Source of the DNA: Clostridiales bacterium
GTDB taxonomy: Bacteria; Bacillota; Clostridia; Oscillospirales; Oscillospiraceae
Length of the DNA stretch: 51,048 nucleotides
Reading direction: 5' to 3'
Assembly (NCBI GenBank): GCA_004551945.1
Contig: SFPN01000014.1
Coordinates: 1 to 51,048 of the forward strand
The notes under the pieces are model-generated. The model saw only the letters and a program-made list of their open reading frames with translations. It ran no database searches and had not been told where the DNA came from. How positions within the stretch are numbered: the first letter of the stretch is position 1; each line of letters begins with the position of its first letter. The position numbers and the translations under genes were made by a program. Positions 7,874-18,000 of this stretch are shown piece after piece.

Positions 7874-7923
7874 GATCCCCTTCTTCGGGGGCGGCTTGTC
7901 CGCCCCCGAAAGGGGATTTTTCC
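7874..7923 (+). terminator. intrinsic terminator of AGCS3
   Basis: A long GC-rich hairpin with outer arms GATCCCC/GGGGAT and inner arms GGGGGCGG/CCGCCCCC, followed by five T. It separates the symporters from the purine operon. Confidence 0.85.
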
Positions 7924-7988
7924 GTTTCTGTATGAAAGAATACACAGAGGAAGGCCCAGAAAGCCGGCAAACCTTTGCATTCTTTGGC

Positions 7989-8017
7989 TTGCGAAACGGG
8001 AGACACTATAGTATAAT
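7989..8017 (+). promoter_or_regulatory. promoter of the purine operon
   Basis: TTGCGA (7989-7994), a 17-nt spacer and a perfect TATAAT (8012-8017). Transcription would begin near 8024, just before the ZTP aptamer. Confidence 0.75.
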
Positions 8018-8034
8018 ATAACCACAAAACAAGA

Positions 8035-8108
8035 ACTTTTTGTGACTGACGGAAGTGGGGAAACCACGGGGAGCAAAAAGCATTATCTAGCCGACCGTCT
8101 GGGCAGTT
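8035..8108 (+). ncRNA. ZTP (pfl) riboswitch
   Basis: The core of the pfl/ZTP class is readable: GTGACTGACGG near 8042, a small stem GTGG/CCAC, the conserved CGGGGAGC (8067-8074), a linker, then CCGACCGTCTGGGCA (8091-8105). ZTP and ZMP build up when 10-formyl-THF is short, and these riboswitches then favour expression of purine and folate genes. It sits between the promoter and a terminator ahead of purE. The last conserved bases (GGGCAG) are also the start of the terminator stem, which gives a direct switching mechanism. Confidence 0.87.
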
Positions 8109-8147
8109 CAATTTTCAACAATGAAGGGAATTGGACTGCCGATTTTT
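8102..8147 (+). terminator. riboswitch-controlled terminator before purE
   Basis: GGCAGTTCAATT (8102-8113) pairs with AATTGGACTGCC (8129-8140), followed by ATTTTT. The 5' arm overlaps the 3' end of the ZTP aptamer, so aptamer folding and terminator folding exclude each other. Confidence 0.83.
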
Positions 8148-8194
8148 GTATTTCTGTCAACCGAAGACAACCAAGAAAAGGAGAGAATGGAACC

Positions 8195-8686
8195 ATGAAA
8201 AAAGTAGGCGTCATCATGGGCAGTGACAGCGATCTGCCCGTTGTAGAGAAGGCCATTGACAAGCTCAAGGAGTACGAGGTCCCCTTTGAGGTCCACGTCT
8301 ACTCCGCCCACCGGACGCCGGAGGAGGCCAGGGACTTTGCCCGCACAGCCCAGGAAAAGGGTTTCGGGGCGATCATCGCCGCCGCCGGCAAGGCAGCTCA
8401 CCTGGCAGGAGCTCTGGCAGCCAACACCACCCTGCCTGTGATCGGCATTCCGGTGAAGTCCTCTACTCTGGACGGGCTGGACGCTCTGCTGTCCACGGTG
8501 CAGATGCCCACCGGCATCCCTGTGGCCACCGTTGCCATTGATGGCGCAGCCAACGCGGCTCTGCTGGCCATTCAAATCCTGGCGGTGTCCGACGAGGCTC
8601 TGGCAGAAAAGCTCCGGGCCACCCGGGCAGCAGACGCCAAAAAGGTTCTGGAAAAGAACGCTGCCGTTGAGGCAAAGTTTAACTAA
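8195..8686 (+). CDS. purE: 5-(carboxyamino)imidazole ribonucleotide mutase
   Basis: PurE moves the carboxyl group of N5-CAIR to give CAIR in de novo IMP synthesis. The 163-residue protein shows GSDSDL at about residues 8-13, the HRTPE active-site segment near 44, and AGKAAHLAGALA near 70. Length is typical. The ATG at 8195 follows AAAGGAGAG; an earlier in-frame extension would run through the riboswitch and is rejected. No purK, purC or purB lies in the window, so those steps must be encoded elsewhere. First gene of the ZTP-controlled operon. Confidence 0.95.
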   Translation: MKKVGVIMGSDSDLPVVEKAIDKLKEYEVPFEVHVYSAHRTPEEARDFARTAQEKGFGAIIAAAGKAAHLAGALAANTTLPVIGIPVKSSTLDGLDALLSTVQMPTGIPVATVAIDGAANAALLAIQILAVSDEALAEKLRATRAADAKKVLEKNAAVEAKFN

Positions 8687-8720
8687 CGCTACAGCTCTGA
8701 CAGGAATGGAGGAATAAAGT

Positions 8721-10142
8721 ATGGGTGGATTTTGCGGCGCGATCTCCAAGCGTGACGTTGTAATCGACGTATTTTTTGGCACGGACTATCACTCTCACCT
8801 GGGCACCCGCCGGGGCGGCATGGCGGCCTATGACCCGGACCTGGGCTTCCAGCGGGAGATTCACAACATCGAAAACGCCCCCTTCCGCACCAAGTTCGAC
8901 CGGACAGTGGGGGAGATGAAGGGCAAGCTGTGCATCGGCAGCATCAGCGACACGGACCCCCAGCCTCTGCTGGTCCGGTCCATCCACGGCACCTACGCCA
9001 TCTGCGTGGTGGGCCACATCCGCAACGAGGAGGAGCTGATTAAGGAGCTGCTGGAGACCGAGGACGGCCACTTTGAGGCCATGAGCGGCGGCCGGGTCAA
9101 CTCCAACGAGCTGATTGCCGCCCTCATCAGCCAGCGCCCCACCATTCACGAGGGCATCCGCTACGCTCAGGACGTGGTCCAGGGCACCGTGTCGGTGCTC
9201 ATCATGACCCCGGACAAGCTCATCGCCGGCCGTGACTGGTGCGGCCGCCTGCCCATCCACATCGGCCAGGACGAGGAGGGCTGCTGCGTGGCCTTCGAGA
9301 CCTTTGCCTACCAGAAGATGGGCTATCACGACGCCTACGAGCTGGGCCCCGCCGAGGTGGTGGAGATCACCGCCGACGGCTGGAAGACCCTGATGGCCCC
9401 CCGGGACGAGCTGAAGGTCTGCGCCTTCCTGTGGACCTACTACGGCTACCCCAACTCCAGCTACGAGGGCATCAACGTGGAGACCATGCGCTACCGCAAC
9501 GGCGAGATCCTGGCCCGCCAGGACAAGGAGAAGGGCGTGGCGCAGGACATTGACATGGTCAGCGGCGTGCCCGACTCCGGCACCCCTCACGCCATCGGCT
9601 ACGCCAACGAAAGCAAGGTTCCCTTCGGCCGCCCCTTCATTAAGTACACCCCCACCTGGCCCCGGAGCTTTATGCCCACCACCCAGCGGGAGCGGAACAT
9701 GGTGGCCAAGATGAAGCAGGTCCCCGTCCACGAGCTCATTCAGGACAAGAAGCTGCTGTTGGTGGACGACAGCATCGTCCGGGGCACCCAGCTGCGGGAG
9801 ACGGTGGAATTCCTCTATGAAAACGGCGCCAAGGAGGTCCACATCCGCTCGGCATGTCCCCCCATCATGTTCGGCTGCCGGTACCTGAACTTCTCCAGCA
9901 GTAAGTCCGAGATGGAGCTGCTGGCCCGCCGCACCATCTATGAGCTGGAAGGGGAAGAGGGCATGAAGTACGTGGAGGAGTATTCCGACGGCCGCACCGA
10001 GCGGGGCAAGAAGCTCCGGGAGCACATCTGCAAGACCATGCACTTCACCTCTCTGGACTACCAGACCCTGGACGGCCTGGTGGAGGCCATCGGCCTGCCC
10101 GAGTGCCAGCTGTGCACCTATTGCTGGAATGGGAAATTATAA
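8721..10142 (+). CDS. purF: amidophosphoribosyltransferase
   Basis: The enzyme makes 5-phosphoribosylamine from PRPP and glutamine, the first committed purine step. The 473-residue protein has an N-terminal glutaminase domain, HLGTRRGGM near residue 26, and the PRPP loop LLVDDSIVRGTQ near 350. The N-terminus reads MGGFCGAIS, so the catalytic Cys would be residue 5 and need removal of MGGF. Cysteines matching the [4Fe-4S] ligands of the Bacillus enzyme appear conserved (CAFLWTYY, CPPIMFGC and the C-terminal CTYCWNGKL). GGAGG precedes the ATG. I assign purF rather than a paralogue because of its place between purE and purM. Confidence 0.92.
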   Translation: MGGFCGAISKRDVVIDVFFGTDYHSHLGTRRGGMAAYDPDLGFQREIHNIENAPFRTKFDRTVGEMKGKLCIGSISDTDPQPLLVRSIHGTYAICVVGHIRNEEELIKELLETEDGHFEAMSGGRVNSNELIAALISQRPTIHEGIRYAQDVVQGTVSVLIMTPDKLIAGRDWCGRLPIHIGQDEEGCCVAFETFAYQKMGYHDAYELGPAEVVEITADGWKTLMAPRDELKVCAFLWTYYGYPNSSYEGINVETMRYRNGEILARQDKEKGVAQDIDMVSGVPDSGTPHAIGYANESKVPFGRPFIKYTPTWPRSFMPTTQRERNMVAKMKQVPVHELIQDKKLLLVDDSIVRGTQLRETVEFLYENGAKEVHIRSACPPIMFGCRYLNFSSSKSEMELLARRTIYELEGEEGMKYVEEYSDGRTERGKKLREHICKTMHFTSLDYQTLDGLVEAIGLPECQLCTYCWNGKL

Positions 10143-10184
10143 AAGACAAATGGCTTTTTGGATAGAAAGAAATGGAGGTTATTT

Positions 10185-11222
10185 ATGCAGTCTCGATCTG
10201 ACAGCTACGCCGCCGCAGGCGTGGATATTACCGCCGGCTACAAAGCGGTGGAACTGATGAAGACCCACATCGCCAAGACCATGACCGCAGGAGCCCTGTC
10301 CGACATCGGCGGGTTCGGCGGCCTGTTCGAGCTGGATCTCACCGGCATCACCCGTCCCGTGCTGGTCAGCGGCACCGACGGGGTGGGCACCAAGCTGAAG
10401 CTGGCCTTCCTTATGGACAAGCACGACACCGTGGGCATCGACTGTGTGGCCATGTGCGTCAACGACATTGTCTGCTGCGGCGCCAAGCCCCTGTTCTTCC
10501 TGGACTACATCGCCTGCGGCAAGAACGTGCCCGAGAAGATCGCCGGCATCGTCTCCGGCGTGGCCGAGGGCTGCGTGCAGGCAGGGGCCGCCCTCATCGG
10601 CGGCGAGACCGCCGAAATGCCCGGCTTCTACCCGGTGGACGAGTACGACCTGGCCGGGTTCTCCGTGGGCGTGGTGGACAAGGCCAAGGTCTTTGACAAG
10701 TCCGCCATCCGGGAGGGGGACGTGATCATCGGTCTGCCCTCCTCCGGCGTTCACTCCAACGGCTTCTCTCTGGTGCGCAAGGTTCTGGACGTGGAGCACT
10801 GCGACCTGAAGGCTCCCGTGGCGGAGCTGGGCGGTGCCTCCCTGGGAGAGACCCTGCTGACCCCCACCCGCATCTATGTAAAGACCATCCTGGCCCTTAT
10901 GGAGGCAGTTTCCATTAAGTCGGTCTCCCACATCACCGGCGGCGGGTTCTATGAGAACATTCCCCGGAGCCTCCCCAAGGGCATGACCGCCAAGATCAAG
11001 GAGGCTGACGTGCCCGTCCTGCCCATCTTCGACCTGATCCAGGCCAAGGGGAACATCCCCCGCCGGGAGATGTTCAACACCTTCAACATGGGCATCGGCA
11101 TGACCGTGGTGGTGGCCAGGGAAGAGGCCGACAAGGCCCTGGCCGCGCTGGAGGCCGTGGGCGAAAAGCCCGTCCGCTTGGGCGAGATCGTCGCCGGGGA
11201 TGAGGGCGTGCTCTTATGGTAA
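10185..11222 (+). CDS. purM: phosphoribosylformylglycinamidine cyclo-ligase (AIR synthetase)
   Basis: PurM closes the imidazole ring, converting FGAM and ATP to AIR. The 345-residue product has GTDGVGTKLKLAF near residue 64 and GGETAEMPGFY near 138, both family signatures. I chose the ATG at 10185 because GGAGG lies at 10174-10178 and the protein then begins MQSRSDSYAAAGVD, as in the family; a start nine codons earlier overlaps that ribosome-binding site. It overlaps purN by seven bases (ATGGTAA), indicating coupled translation. Confidence 0.95.
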   Translation: MQSRSDSYAAAGVDITAGYKAVELMKTHIAKTMTAGALSDIGGFGGLFELDLTGITRPVLVSGTDGVGTKLKLAFLMDKHDTVGIDCVAMCVNDIVCCGAKPLFFLDYIACGKNVPEKIAGIVSGVAEGCVQAGAALIGGETAEMPGFYPVDEYDLAGFSVGVVDKAKVFDKSAIREGDVIIGLPSSGVHSNGFSLVRKVLDVEHCDLKAPVAELGGASLGETLLTPTRIYVKTILALMEAVSIKSVSHITGGGFYENIPRSLPKGMTAKIKEADVPVLPIFDLIQAKGNIPRREMFNTFNMGIGMTVVVAREEADKALAALEAVGEKPVRLGEIVAGDEGVLLW

Positions 11223-11830
11223 AGACCAAGATCGCGGTGATGGTCTCCGGGGGCGGCACCAACCTCCAGGCCCTGCTGGACGCCCAGGAGAGCGGGGTGC
11301 TCACCGCCGGGGAGATCGTGGTGGTGATCGCCAGCAACCCCAAGGCTTACGCCATCACCCGGGCGGAGAAGGCCGGGGTGCCCGCCGTGGTGTGCAGCCG
11401 GAAGGAGCTGGGCAGCCAGGCGGCCTTTGAGGAGGCCATCACCCGGACTTTGAAGGAGCACGGCGCAGAGCTCATCATCCTGGCTGGCTTCATGAGCATT
11501 CTCAGCGCGGACTTCACCCGCCAGTGGCCCCGGCGGATTCTCAACGTGCACCCTTCCCTGATCCCCTCCTTCTGCGGGAAGGGGTTCTACGGGCTGAAGG
11601 TCCATGAGGCCGCCCTGGACTACGGGGTGAAGGTCACCGGCGCCACCGTGCATTTTGTCAACGAGGTGCCTGACGGGGGAGAGATTCTCCTGCAAAAGGC
11701 TGTGGAGATCCTGCCGGGGGACACCCCGGAGATCCTCCAGCGGCGGGTGATGGAGCAGGCGGAGTGGAAGCTCCTGCCCCAGGCCGCCCAACTGGTATCC
11801 GAAGAGATCGGGAAAGGGAGAGACCAATGA
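11216..11830 (+). CDS. purN: phosphoribosylglycinamide formyltransferase
   Basis: PurN transfers a formyl group from 10-formyl-THF to GAR. In the 204-residue protein, MVSGGGTNLQALL near residue 9 is the phosphate-binding loop, NVHPSLIPSF near 108 carries the catalytic Asn and His, and TVHFVNEVPDGGEILLQ near 145 carries the catalytic Asp. The segment CGKGFYG after the HPSLIPSF motif is typical of clostridial members. It begins inside purM and its stop overlaps the start of the next gene (ATGA at 11827). Confidence 0.94.
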   Translation: MVKTKIAVMVSGGGTNLQALLDAQESGVLTAGEIVVVIASNPKAYAITRAEKAGVPAVVCSRKELGSQAAFEEAITRTLKEHGAELIILAGFMSILSADFTRQWPRRILNVHPSLIPSFCGKGFYGLKVHEAALDYGVKVTGATVHFVNEVPDGGEILLQKAVEILPGDTPEILQRRVMEQAEWKLLPQAAQLVSEEIGKGRDQ

Positions 11831-12537
11831 ACATCTATGAAAACAACGACCTGGCCGCCCTGCTGGCCGGGAATCCTTACCCCGGCCGGGGCATCGTCAT
11901 CGGCAAGACCGCTGACGGGGCCAAGTCCGTGGTGGCCTACTTCATCATGGGCCGCAGCGAGAACAGCCGCAACCGGGTTTTTATTCAGGAGCCTGACGGC
12001 ATCCGCACCGAGGCCTTTGACCCTGCCAAGCTGGCAGACCCCAGCCTTATCATTTATCACCCCGTCCGGCAGCTGGGCCGGGGCCTCATCGTCACCAACG
12101 GGGACCAGACCGATACCATCCGGGACTTCCTGGAAAAGGGCCTGACCTTTGAGCAGGCCCTGCGCACCCGGGAATTTGAGCCGGACGGCCCCAACTGGAC
12201 CCCCCGCATCTCCGGCCTGCTGTCTCCCGATGGCAGCTACAAGATGTCCATCCTGAAGAGCGCCGACGCGGAAGGGTCTGCCTGTGCCCGGTATACCTAT
12301 GAGTATCCCGGCATCAACGGGGTGGGCCACTTCCTCCACACCTATGTCACCGACGGCAGCCCCATCCCCACCTTCCAGGGGGAGCCTGAGCGGGTGGCCA
12401 TCACCGGTACCATGGCAGAGTTTGCCGACCTGGTGTGGAACAACCTGAACGAGGCCAACAAGATCTCCCTCTATGTGCGCTTTACCGACCTGGCCACCGG
12501 GGAGTATGAAGAGATCATCCGCAACAAGAATCACTAA
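11827..12537 (+). CDS. purO: IMP cyclohydrolase, archaeal PurO type
   Basis: This 236-residue protein matches the stand-alone IMP cyclohydrolase family first known from archaea (PurO), which closes FAICAR to IMP. Family-like stretches are NPYPGRGIVIGK near residue 16 and YFIMGRSENSRNRVF near 39. It replaces the cyclohydrolase domain of bifunctional PurH, which is missing from the next gene. The ATG at 11827 overlaps the purN stop. The neighbouring transformylase-only PurH is strong contextual support. Confidence 0.88.
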   Translation: MNIYENNDLAALLAGNPYPGRGIVIGKTADGAKSVVAYFIMGRSENSRNRVFIQEPDGIRTEAFDPAKLADPSLIIYHPVRQLGRGLIVTNGDQTDTIRDFLEKGLTFEQALRTREFEPDGPNWTPRISGLLSPDGSYKMSILKSADAEGSACARYTYEYPGINGVGHFLHTYVTDGSPIPTFQGEPERVAITGTMAEFADLVWNNLNEANKISLYVRFTDLATGEYEEIIRNKNH

Positions 12538-12552
12538 GGGGGCGTGCAAGGA

Positions 12553-13731
12553 ATGAAACAACTGGAACTGAAATACGGCTGTAACCCCAACCAGAAGCCT
12601 GCCAGCATCTCGGTCAACGACGGCCGGGACCTGCCCATTCAGGTTCTGGGGGGCAAGCCCGGCTACATTAACCTGCTGGACGCGTTTAACTCCTGGCAGC
12701 TGGTGAAGGAGCTGAAGGAGGCCACCGGCCTGCCCGCCGCCGCTTCCTTCAAGCATGTGTCTCCCGCCGGCGCCGCCGTGGGTCTGCCTCTCAGCGACAC
12801 CGACAAGGCCATCTATTTTGTGGACCCCCAGGCAGAGCTCAGCCCCATCGCCTGCGCTTACATCCGGGCCCGGGGCGCTGACCGCCTGTGCTCCTACGGG
12901 GACTGGGCCGCCCTCAGCGACCCCTGCGACGCGGCCACCGCCGCCTACTTAAAGCCAGAGGTCTCCGACGGCATCATCGCCCCGGACTTCACCCCTGAGG
13001 CCCTGGAGATTTTAAAGAGCAAGAAAAAGGGTAACTATAATATTGTAAAGATCGACCCCAATTACGTCCCCGCCGTGCAGGAGCACAAGGACGTGTTCGG
13101 CATCACCTTCGAGCAGGGCCGCAACAACTTTAAGATTGACGAGAGCCTGCTGGAAAACATCGTGACGGAAAACAAGGACCTGCCCCAGAGCGCCAAAATC
13201 GACATGATCGTGGCCCTCATTACCCTGAAGTACACCCAGTCCAACTCCGTCTGCTATGTGAAGGACGGCCAGGCCATCGGCGTGGGCGCGGGCCAGCAGA
13301 GCCGCATCCACTGCACCCGCCTGGCAGGCTCCAAGGCAGACAACTGGTATCTGCGCCAGCACCCCAAGACTCTGGCCCTCCAGTTTCTGGATAACATCCG
13401 CCGCCCCGACCGGGACAACGCCATCGACGTGTACCTGTCCGACGAGTATGAGGATGTGCTCCGGGACGGGGAGTGGCAGACCAAGTTTAAGGTCAAGCCC
13501 GAGCCCCTCACCGCCGAGGAAAAGAAGGCCTGGATCGCCACCCAGACCGGGGTCACCGTGGGCAGCGACGCCTTCTTCCCCTTCGGGGACAACGTGGAGC
13601 GGGCCAGAAAGTCTGGCGTGTCCTACATTGTGGAGCCCGGCGGCTCCATCCGGGATGACAACGTCATCGAGACCGCCAACCGCTACAACATGGTCATGGC
13701 CTTCACCGGCATGCGCCTGTTCCACCACTGA
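12553..13731 (+). CDS. purH: AICAR transformylase (PurH C-terminal domain only)
   Basis: The 392-residue protein converts AICAR to FAICAR using 10-formyl-THF. It begins directly with LKYGCNPNQKPA and contains SFKHVSPAGAAVG near residue 63, both from the transformylase half of PurH. The N-terminal methylglyoxal synthase-like cyclohydrolase domain is absent, and the preceding PurO-type gene fills that role. I prefer the ATG at 12553 over GTG at 12544, because AGGGGG at about 12537-12542 is well placed only for the ATG. It ends YNMVMAFTGMRLFHH, a typical PurH C-terminus. Confidence 0.93.
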   Translation: MKQLELKYGCNPNQKPASISVNDGRDLPIQVLGGKPGYINLLDAFNSWQLVKELKEATGLPAAASFKHVSPAGAAVGLPLSDTDKAIYFVDPQAELSPIACAYIRARGADRLCSYGDWAALSDPCDAATAAYLKPEVSDGIIAPDFTPEALEILKSKKKGNYNIVKIDPNYVPAVQEHKDVFGITFEQGRNNFKIDESLLENIVTENKDLPQSAKIDMIVALITLKYTQSNSVCYVKDGQAIGVGAGQQSRIHCTRLAGSKADNWYLRQHPKTLALQFLDNIRRPDRDNAIDVYLSDEYEDVLRDGEWQTKFKVKPEPLTAEEKKAWIATQTGVTVGSDAFFPFGDNVERARKSGVSYIVEPGGSIRDDNVIETANRYNMVMAFTGMRLFHH

Positions 13732-13749
13732 GAAGGAGGAAATGCCAAC

Positions 13750-15024
<1,275 letters not shown>

Positions 15025-15044
15025 AAGGAAGAAGAGGTATCGCA

Positions 15045-18000
15045 ATGGTATATAGGGTTTATGTAGAAAAACGGCCCGGGCTTACCGCAGAGGCGGACGC
15101 GCTGCTGGGGGACATTCGCACCCTGCTGCGGATCGAGTCTCTGGAAAGCCTGCGGCTGTACAATCGCTACGACGTGGAAAACATCACGCCGGAGCTGTTC
15201 CAGTACAGCGTGAACACCATCCTGTCGGAGCCCCAGCTGGACCTGGTCACCGAAGAGCTGCCCCAGGGGGGCATCGTCTTTGCCGTGGAGTACCTTCCCG
15301 GCCAGTTTGACCAGCGGGCAGACTCCGCCGCCCAGTGCATTCAGATTCTCTCCCAGGGGGACCGGCCGCTGGTCCGCTCCGCCCGGGTCTATCAGCTCAC
15401 CGGCAACCTGACTGCCCAGGACGTGGCAGCCATCAAAAAGTACCTCATTAACCCCGTGGAATCCCGGGAGGCCTCTCTGGAGCCCTTCGAGACCCTGGCC
15501 ATGACCTATGAGATTCCCGAGACCGTGGCTACCCTCACCGGCTTCCGGGACATGGACGAGGCGGCCCTGGAGAAGATGGTGGCCGACTTCGGCCTGGCTA
15601 TGGATCTGGACGACCTGCGCTTCTGCCGGGACTACTTCCGCACCGAGGACCGGGACCCCACCATGACTGAGCTGCGGGTGATCGACACCTATTGGTCCGA
15701 CCACTGCCGGCACACCACCTTCCTCACCACCATTGACAGCGTGGAGTTTGCCAGCCCCATCCTCCAGCAGACCTATGAGGACTACCTGAACACCCGCAAG
15801 CGGTTAAACCGCACCAAGCCCATTAACCTGATGGACATTGGCACCATCGTTGCCAAGTACCTGAAAAAGCAGGGGAAAATGCCCAAGCTGGACGAGTCCG
15901 AGGAGATCAACGCCTGCACGGTGAAGATCAAGGTGGACACCGCAGGGGGCAAGGAGGACTGGCTGCTGCTCTTTAAAAACGAGACCCACAACCACCCCAC
16001 GGAAATTGAGCCCTTCGGCGGGGCCGCCACCTGCGTGGGCGGCGCCATCCGGGACCCCCTGTCCGGCCGGTCCTATGTGTACTCCGCCATGCGGGTCACT
16101 GGCGCGGCCGACCCCCTGACCCCCATCGACCAGACCATGGAGGGCAAGCTCCCTCAGCGCACTATTGTCACCAAGGCCGCCGCGGGCTACAGTTCCTACG
16201 GCAACCAGATCGGCCTTGCCACCGGCCAGGTGGACGAGCTCTATCACCCCGGCTACGCTGCCAAGCGCATGGAGATCGGCGCGGTTATCGCCGCCGCTCC
16301 TGCGGAAAATGTCCGCCGGGAGCGTCCTGACCCCGGGGACGTGGTGATCCTCCTGGGCGGCCGCACCGGCCGGGACGGCTGCGGCGGCGCCACCGGCTCC
16401 TCCAAGTCCCACACCATGGAGTCCCTGGAAAGCTGCGGAGCCGAGGTCCAGAAGGGCAACGCCCCCGAGGAGCGCAAGCTCCAGCGCCTGTTCCGCAACC
16501 CCGAGGCCTCCCGCCTCATTAAGCGCTGCAACGACTTCGGCGCCGGCGGCGTGTCCGTTGCCATCGGCGAGCTGGCCGATGGCCTGGAGATCGACCTGAA
16601 CACCGTGCCCAAGAAGTACGAGGGCCTGGACGGCACCGAGCTTGCCATCAGCGAATCCCAGGAGAGAATGGCTGTGGTGGTGGAGGCCAAGGACGCCGCC
16701 CGGTTCATGGAGCTGGCCGCCTCTGAAAACCTGGAGTCCACCGTGGTGGCCACCGTTACCGACAAGGGCCGCCTCACCATGAAGTGGAACGGGAAGAACA
16801 TCGTGGATATCTCCCGGGCCTTCCTGGACACCAACGGCGTGGAAAAGCACATCACCGCCATTACCGCTCAGCCTGAGTCCATCCTGAAGGACCAGGTGAA
16901 GGACTTCTCCCAGGGCCTGCTGGACCTGGCCCAGGACCTGAACGTGTGCTCCAAGCGGGGCCTGTCCGAGCGGTTCGACTCCACCATCGGCAGCGGCACC
17001 GTCCTCATGCCCTTCGGCGGCAAGCATCAGCTCACCCCCACCCAGGCCATGGTGAACAAGATCTCCATGGAGGAGAAGGACACCGACACCTGCTCTCTGA
17101 TGGCCTGGGGCTACAACCCCTATATTACGGAAAAGAGCCCCTACCACGGGGCCTACCTGGCGGTCATCGAGTCGGTCTCCAAGCTGGTGGCCACTGGCGC
17201 CAACCTGAAGGAGACCTACCTGAGCTTCCAGGAGTACTTCCAGAAGCTGGGCAAGGACCCCAACCGCTGGGGCCAGCCTCTGGCCGCCCTGCTGGGTGCC
17301 TTCCGGGCCCAGAAGGAGCTGGAGATTGCCGCCATCGGCGGCAAGGACTCCATGAGCGGCAGCTTCGAGGACCTGGACGTGCCGCCCACCCTGGTTTCCT
17401 TCGCGGTGACCACGGACAAGATCGCCAATATTGTCTCCCCTGAGTTTAAGGAAGCCGGCCACCCCGTGGTGTGGCTGTGCCCGGAATATGGCCCCGACGG
17501 CCTGCCCGCGGCAAGCTCCCTGAAGGAGACCTTCAAGACCGTGAACAAGCTCATGAAGAAGGGCAAGGTCAAGGCTGCCTACACCCCCGGCTTCGGCGGC
17601 GTGGCAGAGGCCGTGCTGAAGATGTCCCTGGGCAACGGCGTGGGCCTTACCTTCGACGACGGCTGCACCATGGATGAGCTCTTCGGCTATGCCTACGGTT
17701 CCTTCGTCCTGGAGCTTACCGACAACAAGGATAAGGTGGGCCTGCCCCTGGGCGTCACCAACAGCGACGGCAGCCTCACCTGGAGAGAGCAGACCGTGGA
17801 GCGGGACGCCCTGCTGTCCGCCTACGAGAACAAGCTGGAGCCCATCTATCCCTGCAACATCCAGCAGGGCGAAGGGGAAATTCCCGCATTTACCACCGAG
17901 AGCGACAGCTGGAAGAAGCCTCTCATCAAGTCTGCCAAGCCTCGGGTGCTGATCCCCGTGTTCCCCGGCACCAACTGCGAGTATGACGCCGCCAAGGCCA

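Noticed and set aside
4523..7945. A very long minus-strand open frame (over 1,100 codons) opposite AGCS2 and AGCS3
   Set aside because: It mirrors the GC-rich third positions of the symporter genes, is rich in His, Gly and Gln, has no family motif, and runs through promoters and terminators.
12544..12552. GTG start of the AICAR transformylase gene
   Set aside because: The Shine-Dalgarno AGGGGG is too close to GTG but well placed for ATG at 12553.
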